Source: Terrabacter sp. Root85
GTDB taxonomy: Bacteria > Actinomycetota > Actinomycetes > Actinomycetales > Dermatophilaceae
Reading direction: 5' to 3'
Assembly: GCF_001429185.1 (NCBI RefSeq)
Contig: NZ_LMIW01000008.1
Coordinates: 1,068,344-1,132,343 of the forward strand
DNA: 64,000 bases
The position numbers and the translations under genes are program-made. The first letter of the stretch is position 1; the number at the start of each line of letters is the position of its first letter. The notes beneath the pieces were generated by a model that searched no databases, was not told where the DNA came from, and saw only the letters and a list, made by a program, of their open reading frames with translations. Shown one piece after another: positions 44,169-52,920 of this stretch.

Positions 44169-45365
44169 ATGACGGGCGTGATCATCGGGGTCGATCCCCA
44201 CAAGCTGTCGGCCACCATCGAGGTCGTCGACCAACACGGCCATTTGCTGGGGTCGGGCCGGTTCACGACCGACAAGGCCGGCTACGCCGCGATGCGCAGC
44301 TACGTGAAGTCGTGGCGGCAAAGAGCGTGGGCCGTCGAGGGAGCCAACGGGGCTGGAAGGCCACTGGCCCAGCGACTCCTCGCCGACGGGGAGCGGGTCG
44401 TGGACGTCCCGGCGAAGCTTGCCGCCAGGGTTCGGCTGTTCGACACCGGCCACAACCGCAAGACCGACGTGCTCGATGCGCACTCCATCGCGATGGTCGC
44501 GGTGCGCACCGCGGGGCTGCGTGAGTTGGCTCCTGACGGTGAGCTCGAGGCCCTACGGATGTTGGCCGACCGTCGCGACGAACTGGCCCAGCGTCGGGTG
44601 CAAACGGTGAACCGGCTTCAGCGGCTGCTGTCGGAACTCGTTCCAGGACAACGGAAGCGAGACCTGTCCGCCCTGCAGGCCAAGGCGATCCTGGCCTCGG
44701 TGCGGCCACGGGACGTTGCCGGGAAGATCCGGCGCCGGATGGCCGCGGAGGAGCTGGCCGACCTGGTCGCGGTCGATGCGAAGCTGAAGACGATCAAGGC
44801 CGAGCTACGCGCGGCGGTCCTGGGGCGCGGGTCGAGCCTGATGGAGATCACCGGTGTCGGGCCGGCAGGGGCCGCACGCATCTTGGCCGACGTCGGGGAC
44901 ATCGCCCGGTTCGCCGACCGGAACCGGTTCGCCTCCTGGACCGGCACGGCCCCGCTAGACGCGTCTTCCGGGGAGCATGTCCGGCATCGTCTGTCCCGGG
45001 CCGGGAACCGGCGGATGAACCACGTGCTGCACATCGCGGCCATCGTCCAGCTGCGTCACGACACCCCAGGCCGGGCGTACTTCCTGCGGAAGGTCGCCGC
45101 CGGGAAGACTCGGATGGAAGCACTGCGCTGCCTCAAACGGCGTCTGTCCGATGTCGTGTACCGACGCCTCGTCGCCGACGCGCGAGCAGCCGACACGGGC
45201 CCGGGAGGGCACTGCGGGGCGACTCTTCAATCCAGCGCGGTCGACCTGCACCCGCACATCGACACTTCGGACCAGCCACTTCCCGGACCCGCAACACCGA
45301 CGCTACGCCCGACCCCGCCACCCCGAAAGGCCACACCACCAAAGGCGCACGCATCGGCCTCTTGA
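44169..45365 (+). CDS. IS110-family transposase (DEDD recombinase)
   Basis: A 398-aa transposase. The N-terminal RuvC-like DEDD domain begins IIGVDPHKLS with later acidic residues (AVEGANG, KTDVLDAHSIAMVA). The C-terminal Transposase_20 part has the helix-hairpin-helix EITGVGPAGAARILADVG and the FASWTGTAP / RAGNRRMNHVLH segments with the conserved Ser region. The last 60 residues are a Pro/Thr-rich tail. AGGAGG four bases before ATG 44169 fixes the start. IS110 enzymes move DNA as a circle guided by a bridge RNA and leave no terminal repeats. Confidence 0.9.
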   Translation: MTGVIIGVDPHKLSATIEVVDQHGHLLGSGRFTTDKAGYAAMRSYVKSWRQRAWAVEGANGAGRPLAQRLLADGERVVDVPAKLAARVRLFDTGHNRKTDVLDAHSIAMVAVRTAGLRELAPDGELEALRMLADRRDELAQRRVQTVNRLQRLLSELVPGQRKRDLSALQAKAILASVRPRDVAGKIRRRMAAEELADLVAVDAKLKTIKAELRAAVLGRGSSLMEITGVGPAGAARILADVGDIARFADRNRFASWTGTAPLDASSGEHVRHRLSRAGNRRMNHVLHIAAIVQLRHDTPGRAYFLRKVAAGKTRMEALRCLKRRLSDVVYRRLVADARAADTGPGGHCGATLQSSAVDLHPHIDTSDQPLPGPATPTLRPTPPPRKATPPKAHASAS

Positions 45366-45392
45366 CACAGAGGGGAGCCAGATGAGTGCGTT

Positions 45393-45731
45393 CTAGCGAC
45401 CCAGTTCCCGGCGCAAGGCCGACGGCCACAGATCGAGGAGGGCGTCGGACTCAAGGGGAAGCGCACCGAAGTGCTCGACGAAAGAGACCGCCACCGCGTT
45501 GTTGACGTCTGCATCACCATCCCGGAATGACTGGTCAACGAAGTCAAGCAGGCGTCGAGTGAGTTCCAGGTCGCCGTCGTCGAAGGCGCTGACCGCCATT
45601 CGCTGAAGGTCGCCCATGAGGAGATGGAGCAGCAACTCCTCATCATTGTCAGCCAAGTGCTCCGCAACGACAGGCTTGGCCTCCGGAACGGCAGCCCGGA
45701 GTTGGTCGGCGAATGAGTCCCGTGTGATCAC
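45393..45731 (-). CDS. small acidic hypothetical protein
   Basis: A 112-aa acidic, helical protein (LRAAVPEAKPVVAEHLADND, LLLHLLMGDLQRMAVSAFDDGDLELTRRLLDFVDQ). The shape resembles small immunity-type or regulatory proteins, but no family is assigned. GTG 45731 is the likely start; the frame extends further upstream with low-complexity basic sequence that looks non-native. It lies directly after the IS110 gene, convergent with it. Confidence 0.5.
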   Translation of the reverse strand: MITRDSFADQLRAAVPEAKPVVAEHLADNDEELLLHLLMGDLQRMAVSAFDDGDLELTRRLLDFVDQSFRDGDADVNNAVAVSFVEHFGALPLESDALLDLWPSALRRELGR

Positions 45732-45966
45732 AGCGCCAGCATTACCGATGCGTCGCCCCACTTGCGGCAGATTCGGACGTCGTCCTCGGCGCGGGATCAC
45801 CGGGCGAGCGGAGCTTCCGGGCTTACAGGTTCGGCCTTCAACGTAGAGTTTCGCCCCCAAGCGAGGAAGTGGTTACAAACTTTGTGAGCTTGTTCCAAGC
45901 AACAATGCGATGAAGCACCCACTGCTTCCTGTCCCGCCATCAGTTCTCCAAGAGTAGGTCATCATC

Positions 45967-46905
45967 GTGAAGTCTCCCTCGGCCTCCATCTTGGCTGCAC
46001 GTTGCCTCGAGCAAGAGAGTGCCCAGTTGGGCACAGCCCTCCGCCGGGCCCATGACGCGCTGGACGCTCCTCGGCCGGGCTCGCCTTTGGCTGCCGACAT
46101 CTTGACCATTGAATCGAGACCGAGACGGCAACGAGGTCACCTTCACTCCGTCCTGGCCTGGGGAAGGTACTCAGCAGCCGTTATAGCAGTTTCAACCGCA
46201 CAGATGCTCGCCGGCGTAGGTCGAATGCTGACGGAACAGGCCATGTTGCCGCTTCCCGCCTTCGCGCTCGGACGATCAGTCCACGAGGCCGCTCTTCAGC
46301 TCTGTTCCCTTACAGACCCTAAGATTTCGACCCACGAGCGACTTGCACGCTGCGCAGCTCAACTAATCCGCGACACACACAGCGCCCGTTCGGTCCTTCA
46401 GTTGTTCCCCTCATCTACCGTCAATGGGGATCTCTCACGCGTCGACGCTGCGCGACGCGAGGCCCAGCGACTACTCCGTGACGGTGGGTTCGTTCTCAAC
46501 TTTGGGAAGGCATCGCCGTCTGGCGACCCGAAGTCAGTGAGCCTGGAAGATGGTCCGATTGCCAACGTGTCACTGAAGATGACCGAGTTGGCCCAGCGAT
46601 ATACGCCGGGGGAAGAGCGCATGTATGCCGTGAACTCTGGCGCCTCACACCTGCACCCGTGGTTCTTGCAGGGCGTGGAGGGCGACCCCGCCACACTGGT
46701 TACGAGTGCTCTCTTTCCTCTTCTGGACTGCGCAGACGCCGTGGCAGCCAACGTGATGACCTACATCGGTGAAGATCCCTCTGCAATGCACAATAAGACG
46801 CACCTTCGCCGCATGGCTCTCTTGCGCCAGTCCCGAGGCGAGGGCAGCGGCCACGTTGCTGACTGGGCTGAGTACGCGGCAAAGCGGATGCGCGAGGGGC
46901 GATAG
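45967..46905 (+). CDS. hypothetical helical protein
   Basis: A 312-aa helical protein with no recognised domain. Noticeable are a central hydrophobic stretch (AVIAVSTAQMLAGVGRML) and the segment YAVNSGASHLHPW, which recalls the conserved His loop of some actinobacterial helical (HEPN-like) families. This and the next two genes are visibly less G+C-rich than the window, which suggests separate acquisition. The GTG start at 45967 is uncertain. Role unknown; the neighbours hint at phage or stress response. Confidence 0.5.
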   Translation: MKSPSASILAARCLEQESAQLGTALRRAHDALDAPRPGSPLAADILTIESRPRRQRGHLHSVLAWGRYSAAVIAVSTAQMLAGVGRMLTEQAMLPLPAFALGRSVHEAALQLCSLTDPKISTHERLARCAAQLIRDTHSARSVLQLFPSSTVNGDLSRVDAARREAQRLLRDGGFVLNFGKASPSGDPKSVSLEDGPIANVSLKMTELAQRYTPGEERMYAVNSGASHLHPWFLQGVEGDPATLVTSALFPLLDCADAVAANVMTYIGEDPSAMHNKTHLRRMALLRQSRGEGSGHVADWAEYAAKRMREGR

Positions 46906-47056
46906 GCTCCGAGCCTGTTCCGCTTCGAGTGCGGTTCTCCCCGCACCGGAGCCACTCTTCCGTAGCCCCAACGGCGCGCCGGGGGAGGCGCCGTCGGCGC
47001 GCATGACGGGACGTTGGTGGTGGCCCATCGAAGCCTGTAGGCATCGGAACACCAAT

Positions 47057-48322
47057 CTATCGCCGTGCTAGTTCGTCCAGCCAGGCCAAGAGTGCCCGCC
47101 GAACGATGCCGGCGAAGGTGTGGAAGTGCATCGGAAGATCCTTCGCCATCCAGAGGGTGTGGTCCCCGTACTGGGTCCAGTGACCAGACGGGACTTCTGC
47201 TGGTACCTCCAAGTCCCATACAGAAGGAGGTTCGAGCAAAGGCCCGGGAAACGGCGCTCCCGCGTGAAGCACCTGAGATCGGTATGAGTAGATGAGATTG
47301 ATTGCCTTCTGGAGTTTCGAGAAGTCGAGTTGTGCCCATTCAGGAGGTCGCTCAGTGGGTGGCGTAGCTCCGAACTTCAGAAGGAACTGCTGAGTTGCGG
47401 CCGTGGGCCTGTTCAGCTTCATGAGCTCAGCCGCACGAGCCACCAGGCCCTCACCTCCCGCGTCCCGGAGCAGATCCGCCAGTTCTGGGTTCGTTTGAAG
47501 CAAGAGGTCGAGTTGCGAGGTGTCCCGCGTATGCCAGAGGGTCGCTGCCGTCTCGACGGCGCTAACGAGAAGGAGCCATGCGAGCTCCCCATCATCGTCA
47601 GCAACCCAAAGCGCCTGTCGGTACAGCCTGGCTGCCCGGACAACGGCGGTCGCATGCTTAGGATCCAGTGAGAAGAAGCTTTCGAGGCCGGACTTAGCGG
47701 TACTGAGATCAACCTGCCGCCCTGCAATGCCCGGTAGAAGCGTCCCTCGCTGAGGTGACGCGAGTGCAGGCTGCCGATGCATGAAAAAGCTCGGCCGGCC
47801 CGCAGGGTCGGCCTCGGGATCGGCCGAGAAGTCGCGGACTTCACCTCCACTTCTGAATCGCGCGCCCAGTATGAGGCTCAGCAGGCATGCCATCTGATCA
47901 GCGAGCGGAACGGCGACGTAATGATCAGTGACGGACTTCCGAGGGGCCTGCGGTCCGTTGGGATCGACTGGTGCGCGAACCTGCAGGTACCACCCAACTC
48001 GAACCACCGCACCGGCCGAAGCGCTGACACTGCCCCCAGCAGGCGGGATGCCGAGTGCGTTGAAGATTTTGTAAGGCTCAAGGCCATCCGCGATCTCACC
48101 AACGACATGAGCATCGGAGTACAAAATGGCCTCGTACCCGCCTTGGAATCCCTGACCGGCCGTGTACGCCTGCCAGTTACGCCATAGGTCTGGACCGGTC
48201 CATGTAGATTCCGCGGACTCGAGTCTTGCCCGGGCTTGCTTCCTCGGCATGAGTGCTCCCACTCGGGCACCGACATCTAGGAGCCACTGAAGCCGCCGGG
48301 GCCTGGCCTCAGGTCCACTCAA
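47057..48322 (-). CDS. Apea/HEPN-like protein
   Basis: A 421-aa protein whose C-terminal part is helical and carries an R-x4-H motif at Arg348-His353 (YRSQVLHAGAP), the catalytic signature of HEPN ribonucleases, in an Apea-like setting (LISAVETAATLW-type helix, then the hinge and R-x4-H helix). The N-terminal 200 residues have no known domain. HEPN proteins often act as toxins or RNA-cutting effectors in defence. TTG 48322 overlaps the stop of the protease gene upstream (TTGA), so it is coupled; ATG 48250 would be an alternative start. A role with the protease is inferred. Confidence 0.55.
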   Translation of the reverse strand: MSGPEARPRRLQWLLDVGARVGALMPRKQARARLESAESTWTGPDLWRNWQAYTAGQGFQGGYEAILYSDAHVVGEIADGLEPYKIFNALGIPPAGGSVSASAGAVVRVGWYLQVRAPVDPNGPQAPRKSVTDHYVAVPLADQMACLLSLILGARFRSGGEVRDFSADPEADPAGRPSFFMHRQPALASPQRGTLLPGIAGRQVDLSTAKSGLESFFSLDPKHATAVVRAARLYRQALWVADDDGELAWLLLVSAVETAATLWHTRDTSQLDLLLQTNPELADLLRDAGGEGLVARAAELMKLNRPTAATQQFLLKFGATPPTERPPEWAQLDFSKLQKAINLIYSYRSQVLHAGAPFPGPLLEPPSVWDLEVPAEVPSGHWTQYGDHTLWMAKDLPMHFHTFAGIVRRALLAWLDELARR

Positions 48323-48837
48323 AGTGGCCCCCCATCGTTCCGGTAGACGGACGTCCTCGAAACCGCCTCATCACCCAACTCGAAGTGGACTCCGTGGTTC
48401 GAAGCAAGCTCAACTAGGTCTTGTTGGTTGAGCTGGGACTTGGCGCTCAATGCTCCCGCAACGGTAAGGACTAGGTCCCAATGGGTGAGCATCAAGCCCT
48501 CGGCGCGCTGTTCGGTGTCCTCGACTGAGATTGCTTCTACCTGCGCCGCAAGGGCCTCGAGCTTACCTCGGTCGTCGTGGTGACCACCGTTCAACCAGAC
48601 GTTGTAGATCTCCTCCTCGTCCAATCCGATGAGCCGTAACCATCGTTCCTCTGCGGCCCAGCCGGCGGCGAAAGCAACAGCTTCATCGTTCAGGTTCACG
48701 TGCAATCCACGAACCGGTTGGACCTCGTGTTCGTCTGTCTTGGCGATTGCTCGCACGATTGGACGACCGATAACCAAATAGGCAACCGCATGCCCGGCCT
48801 CATGGACCGTCACTCGCTCCTGGTGACACCTGCGCAC
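48319..48837 (-). CDS. stand-alone M41-type (FtsH-like) zinc metalloprotease
   Basis: A 172-aa protein equal to the protease domain of FtsH without the AAA ATPase. The zinc site H12-E-A-G-H16 (VHEAGHAVAY) is complete. AAGWAAEERWL matches the FtsH segment with A-A-E-E, and GGHHDDRGKL (85-93) offers the third ligand Asp. With no ATPase it cannot unfold proteins by itself and may cut an unfolded or specific partner. It is coupled to the HEPN-like gene downstream (TTGA). The start is uncertain (GTG 48837 or GTG 48813). Confidence 0.65.
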   Translation of the reverse strand: MRRCHQERVTVHEAGHAVAYLVIGRPIVRAIAKTDEHEVQPVRGLHVNLNDEAVAFAAGWAAEERWLRLIGLDEEEIYNVWLNGGHHDDRGKLEALAAQVEAISVEDTEQRAEGLMLTHWDLVLTVAGALSAKSQLNQQDLVELASNHGVHFELGDEAVSRTSVYRNDGGPL

Positions 48838-48937
48838 GGCTCTTGCTTACCACGCGACAGAGGTGGCCGTCCCCATGAGCCTCGAGCGCTCCGGCATAGG
48901 TTGATCCGGAGTCTTGCAGACGCTCGCTCATCGGCAT

Positions 48938-48950
48938 TATGTGGGTGATC
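48938..48950 (+). repeat. left inverted repeat of the recombinase unit
   Basis: TATGTGGGTGATC, the exact reverse complement of the sequence at 51397-51409. It starts just after the 3' end of the second recombinase gene. Confidence 0.6.
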
Positions 48951-48954
48951 GGTG

Positions 48955-50202
48955 TCAAGAGGCTTCGGTGGTGTCGAGGCCGGTGATGAGGTTGTCGTAG
49001 ATCTCGGCGCGTCGGGTTTGGCCTTTGGCGCAGGCGTCGGCGCGTTGGGCCAGCAGGGTGGGTCGGAACTCGATGGTGGTCTGAAAGAACGTGCAGGACT
49101 CGCAGATGTTCTCGTACTGGCAGTCCATGGTCTTGGGGCGGACGCAGTAGCCATTGCCGAGCATGCGGTGGTGTTCGCGGTTGAGCCGGGCCATGTTCGG
49201 GCCGAGGTCCTCGGCGGGCAGCTGGGCTGGTTGGGCGTAGAGGGCTTCGACTTTCTCGGCGACGGTGAAGTACTCCTCGGCGACGGTGCGGTTGGCGATC
49301 TTGGCGTACACGAGGGTCATGTCCAGGGACTTGTGGCCGAGCATCGCGGCGATGGCTTCGATGGACATGCCGCGGTTGATGGCCTGGGTGGCCAGGGTGT
49401 GCCGAAGCTGGTGGGGGTGGATGTGGCCGAGCCCTGCCGTGGAGCCGGCTCGGTTGATGAACCGGGTGACGGTGTGCCGGTCGAGCGCTTTGCCGTTCTC
49501 CCTGGGCAGCAGCAGCGGGTGGCCGGTGGGGACGTGCGCGGTGCGGTAGGCGTTCACGAGCTCGACGATGCGCGGGTGCAGTGGCAGGTAGCGGTCTTCG
49601 TGGAGCTTGCCGACGGGGACGTGGAGCCAGTGGGTGTCACCGATCAGGACGACGGCGTCGGCTGCGAGGGCGGTGTACTCCCCGACGCGTAGGCCGGTGC
49701 GTAGGAGGAACTCGACGGTGACCCCGACGAGCATCCGCCGGTCGGCTTGCGCGGCGCGGAGCAGCTTGGCCGCGGTCGGGTCGTCGAGGGCTTTGGGTAG
49801 GGCGTGGTGTTGGCGGGGGACGTCGCCGAGGAACATCGGCACCCGGGGCGGGGCGTCGTCCCAGCCCCATTCGTCGATCCGGGTGAAGAACACCCGCAGC
49901 GTGCCGAGTCGGTGGGCGATGGTGGCCGGGGTGACGCGGGCCTTGTTCTGTCCTGGTCGGGCCGCGAGCCAGGGTTTGAAGCCCTCGATGTGCGGCCGGT
50001 CGATGTCCCGAACTCGTTGTAGGGCTGGGTGTTCCGCGGCGAGGTAGGTGGTGAAGGAACGCAGCGCGAGGTCCGCGCCGGTGACGCTGCCCGGGCGTAG
50101 GACGCAGGCGACCTGGGCCAGGTAGGCGCGCATCGTGGCCACCACGTGCGGGTGGGTCGCCTCGAGCTGCTCCCAGGTCGGCAGCAGCAGCGGGCCGCTC
50201 AC
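48955..50202 (-). CDS. tyrosine recombinase, second of a tandem pair, with Cys-rich C-terminus
   Basis: A 415-aa recombinase: N-terminal SAM-like domain (about 15-120), then catalytic Arg (RTGLRVGEYTAL), H-x-x-R (HQLRHTLATQ), the LGHKSLDMT His and the nucleophile Tyr (LVYAKI). The last 90 residues add a metal-binding-like patch (CVRPKTMDCQYENICESC) known from Tn554-type transposition recombinases. GTG 50202 overlaps the first gene's stop. It probably needs its partner for movement. Confidence 0.88.
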   Translation of the reverse strand: MSGPLLLPTWEQLEATHPHVVATMRAYLAQVACVLRPGSVTGADLALRSFTTYLAAEHPALQRVRDIDRPHIEGFKPWLAARPGQNKARVTPATIAHRLGTLRVFFTRIDEWGWDDAPPRVPMFLGDVPRQHHALPKALDDPTAAKLLRAAQADRRMLVGVTVEFLLRTGLRVGEYTALAADAVVLIGDTHWLHVPVGKLHEDRYLPLHPRIVELVNAYRTAHVPTGHPLLLPRENGKALDRHTVTRFINRAGSTAGLGHIHPHQLRHTLATQAINRGMSIEAIAAMLGHKSLDMTLVYAKIANRTVAEEYFTVAEKVEALYAQPAQLPAEDLGPNMARLNREHHRMLGNGYCVRPKTMDCQYENICESCTFFQTTIEFRPTLLAQRADACAKGQTRRAEIYDNLITGLDTTEAS

Positions 50203-51338
50203 CGCAGCCTCCTGAAGCCCGGGACCGGGGCCTGGTCCGGACGATCTTGCCGGTCACGAAGATGCGGTGGCACGGGCGGGACGGTCGGCGCACCTGGTGT
50301 AGGGGACGTGCCGGCGAAGACCTGGGCGTCGATGACCTCCGCGGCGCGGCGGTACTGGGAGGCGAGCCAGTCATCCGCCAGGTGCAGATAGATCCTCGTC
50401 GACTCGATCGAGGCGTGCCCGGCCTGGGCCTGGACGGCCTCCAACGGCATCCCGGCCTCCCGCAACCGGGTCAGGCAGGTGTGCCGCAGCTCATGACACG
50501 ACGCATGCGCCAACCCCGCCCTCGCGCGGGCGCCGTCGAGGACCTCGTCCAGGCCGTACGCGCTCAACGGCCGGCCCCGCCGGGGACGCTTCAACACCAG
50601 GAACACCGCGTCGGTGTCGGCGTCCGCGGGGCGCTCCTGTTCCAGGTAGGCGGCCAGGTGCTCGAAGAAACGGGACGAGATCGGCACGAACCGTTGGTGG
50701 CCGCCCTTGCCCTCAGCGATGAACAGCCACCGCTCCGCGGCGCGGACATCCTCCAGCCGCAGCCCCAGGACCTCGCAGCGCCGCAACCCGCCGAGGAGCA
50801 TCGCGGCGACCATGGCCCGGTCCCGGTGCGTACGCAACGCCGCGGTGAGGGCATCGACCTCGGTCGGGGTCAGGATCCGCGGCAGCGTCCGTCCCGGCGC
50901 CCGCACCAACGGCACGCCTTGGGTTGGGCGGTGCCGTTCGCGGCGGGTCGGCAGCCCGCGCGGGACCGGGCTCGCGGGCACGTCGCCTCGGGCAGTCAGG
51001 AACGCGTACAGCCCTGCGATCGTGGACAGTCGGCGACGCACGGTACGCAGCGACACCCCGACCGTGTCACCGTCGGCCGCAGCGAGCAGGGGGTCCGGAA
51101 GGTGCGCGGAGCCGCTGCGCTGGGCCGTGATGAACCCCAGCACGTCCGTCGCCGTCACTGCCTCGGTCGGCTTGGCCACCACCCGGAAGAACACCGTCAG
51201 GTCGAACCGCGCCGCCAGCACCGAGTTCGGCCTGCAGCGCCCGGACAAGAACTCCACATACGCATCGAGCAGCGGATCACCGAACGGCTCGTGTCGTGGC
51301 TCAGTGGACGGGATCAGACACGGCGCGACCTGCGGCAT
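50199..51338 (-). CDS. tyrosine recombinase, first of a tandem pair
   Basis: A 379-aa recombinase with catalytic Arg (LGGLRRCEVLGL), an active-site Lys region, H-x-x-R (HELRHTCLTRL), AGHASIESTRI and Tyr (IYLHL). It has a Pro-rich C-terminal tail. GAGGAGG directly before ATG 51338 fixes this start over one at 51371. Coupled to the second recombinase by GTGA overlap. Together they form the movement machinery of the inverted-repeat-bounded unit. Confidence 0.88.
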   Translation of the reverse strand: MPQVAPCLIPSTEPRHEPFGDPLLDAYVEFLSGRCRPNSVLAARFDLTVFFRVVAKPTEAVTATDVLGFITAQRSGSAHLPDPLLAAADGDTVGVSLRTVRRRLSTIAGLYAFLTARGDVPASPVPRGLPTRRERHRPTQGVPLVRAPGRTLPRILTPTEVDALTAALRTHRDRAMVAAMLLGGLRRCEVLGLRLEDVRAAERWLFIAEGKGGHQRFVPISSRFFEHLAAYLEQERPADADTDAVFLVLKRPRRGRPLSAYGLDEVLDGARARAGLAHASCHELRHTCLTRLREAGMPLEAVQAQAGHASIESTRIYLHLADDWLASQYRRAAEVIDAQVFAGTSPTPGAPTVPPVPPHLRDRQDRPDQAPVPGFRRLR

Positions 51339-51396
51339 ACGGGGCCTCCTCGAGGAGAACGGACACCCCAACGTAGGAGCGCCGGCGACCCCGAAG

Positions 51397-51409
51397 GATC
51401 ACCCACATA
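51397..51409 (-). repeat. right inverted repeat of the recombinase unit
   Basis: GATCACCCACATA on the plus strand, inverted relative to 48938-48950. It lies between the first recombinase and the VirB4 gene. Confidence 0.6.
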
Positions 51410-51459
51410 TCAAGCAGATCCGGTAGATCATGAACGCCTGAGGTAAGAGCGGGCGGGAC

Positions 51460-52920
51460 TCATCCAGTCGACCTTGAGAGCTCCATGCGCGAGTTGGTGT
51501 CAAACAGCGTTAGCTCGTCGTCCGTCGCCACGTGCCGAACTACGAATGCCCTCTGGCCAACACGCCAGAGCCCTTCGCCGCGTTGGAGATCCGGGAGTTG
51601 GGCGCGCTCCGCCGATGACAGACCGAGCTCGAGTGCCGTTTGGGGTGCTTCGCTGACCTCCTGCTGGTAGACGATCTTCGTTGAGCAGTCGCCGAGCAGA
51701 CCTCGAGCGAGGGCACGTGACTCCGAGCCAGCGTTGCCCACGGCGTCAAGGTCCGACAGCCGGTGCACGATGAGAAGGTTCGCGATGCCCAGGCCGCGCG
51801 ACAGCTTCCATTGGGACTGCATGCGGGCGAGCAGGGCCGGCTGGCGCATGAGCCGCCAGGCCTCGTCGTAGATGACCCATCGCTGCCCTCCGTCGGGTGT
51901 GGACAGCGCCGACTCCATCCATGCCGAGGCGCACGTCATCACCATCGCGATGAGCTGATCGGAGCCCTGAATCTGCGAAAGGTCCAACGAGACCATCGGC
52001 AGAGTCGGGTCGAAGGTGAGGGTTGAGGGTCCGTCGAACAGGCCGCTGAGGTCACCGGCGACCAAACGCCGCATGGCATGGGCAAGGTCGCGCCCGTCGC
52101 GTGCGAGCTCAGCGGCGGTTGAGCCAGGAAGTGCAGACTGTGGCTCCAAGAGCAGATCGACGACCATCGGCAACGTCGGTTCGACCGCCGCCGCAGCTGC
52201 GCCGGCCAGCGCAACGTCGAGGGCGGTGTGCTCCACGGACACCAGAGGCCGCCCGAGTGCCGACTGGGCCAGTGACCCGACCAGGGCGCGTCGCCGGTTG
52301 GCGACCAGTAGGTGCCACTGGGAGTCAGGGAGCGCCGGGTCGCGAGGCCCGGGGTCCAGCGGGTTCAGACGGTTGCTTGACCCGCCTCCGAGCTGGATAG
52401 CGGCGCCACCGACCGCCTTGGCGACGACGGACCATTCACCCTTCGGGTCGCCCGGCACGTAGACCCGCCGCCCGAAGGCGATCGACCGAGTCGCCAACGA
52501 CTTGGCGAGGCATGACTTTCCCTTCCCGACGACCCCGGCGAGCAAGCAGTTCGGATTCGTGATGATGCCTTGGCGATAGAGCACCCAGGGGTCGAAGCAG
52601 AAGCCACCTCCCGACCAGGCGTCCTGACCGACGTAGACGCCTTCGCTCCCAAGACCAGCCTCCGCAAGGAAGGGGTAGGCGCCAGCGACCACGTCGGAGG
52701 TGGCGCGGTGTCCCGGCAGCCGAAGCCGGCGATAGGACCGTCCAGCCTCAGGGCCGCTCTCTCCCTCGACAGGAAGGAATCGCTGCGAGTCTTCGTCACC
52801 ATTGCGTCTGCTAGGTGCCTCGTCACCCGAGCGAGCAGCCGGTGGCTTCTCATGCCGACCACGTCGACGCTTGGTGCCCTGTGGCGCATAGAAGGTTCCT
52901 GACGCTCCTGCTGACGACAT
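51460..52920 (-). CDS. VirB4-type ATPase of the conjugative type IV secretion system
   Basis: A 486-aa ATPase with Walker A GVVGKGKS, Walker B RWVIYDEAWRL, the following QWKLSRGLGIANLLIVH helix and the C-terminal GLWRVGQRAFVVRH segment of VirB4/TraC proteins. It lacks the N-terminal half of classical VirB4, which is supplied by the SCO6880-like protein upstream (TGATG overlap). It powers pilus/channel assembly. ATG 52920 is fixed by the overlap. The cargo begins right after its stop. Confidence 0.82.
   Translation of the reverse strand: MSSAGASGTFYAPQGTKRRRGRHEKPPAARSGDEAPSRRNGDEDSQRFLPVEGESGPEAGRSYRRLRLPGHRATSDVVAGAYPFLAEAGLGSEGVYVGQDAWSGGGFCFDPWVLYRQGIITNPNCLLAGVVGKGKSCLAKSLATRSIAFGRRVYVPGDPKGEWSVVAKAVGGAAIQLGGGSSNRLNPLDPGPRDPALPDSQWHLLVANRRRALVGSLAQSALGRPLVSVEHTALDVALAGAAAAAVEPTLPMVVDLLLEPQSALPGSTAAELARDGRDLAHAMRRLVAGDLSGLFDGPSTLTFDPTLPMVSLDLSQIQGSDQLIAMVMTCASAWMESALSTPDGGQRWVIYDEAWRLMRQPALLARMQSQWKLSRGLGIANLLIVHRLSDLDAVGNAGSESRALARGLLGDCSTKIVYQQEVSEAPQTALELGLSSAERAQLPDLQRGEGLWRVGQRAFVVRHVATDDELTLFDTNSRMELSRSTG

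Larger units (their letters stand above)
48938..51409. mobile_element. two-recombinase mobile unit with 13-bp terminal inverted repeats
   Basis: The tandem tyrosine-recombinase genes (48955-51338) are framed by the exact inverted pair TATGTGGGTGATC (48938-48950) and GATCACCCACATA (51397-51409). The unit is about 2.5 kb. The repeats begin 4 bases beyond one gene's stop and 58 bases beyond the other's start, as the ends of a small element would. It lies at the junction between the cargo and the VirB4 gene. Confidence 0.6.
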
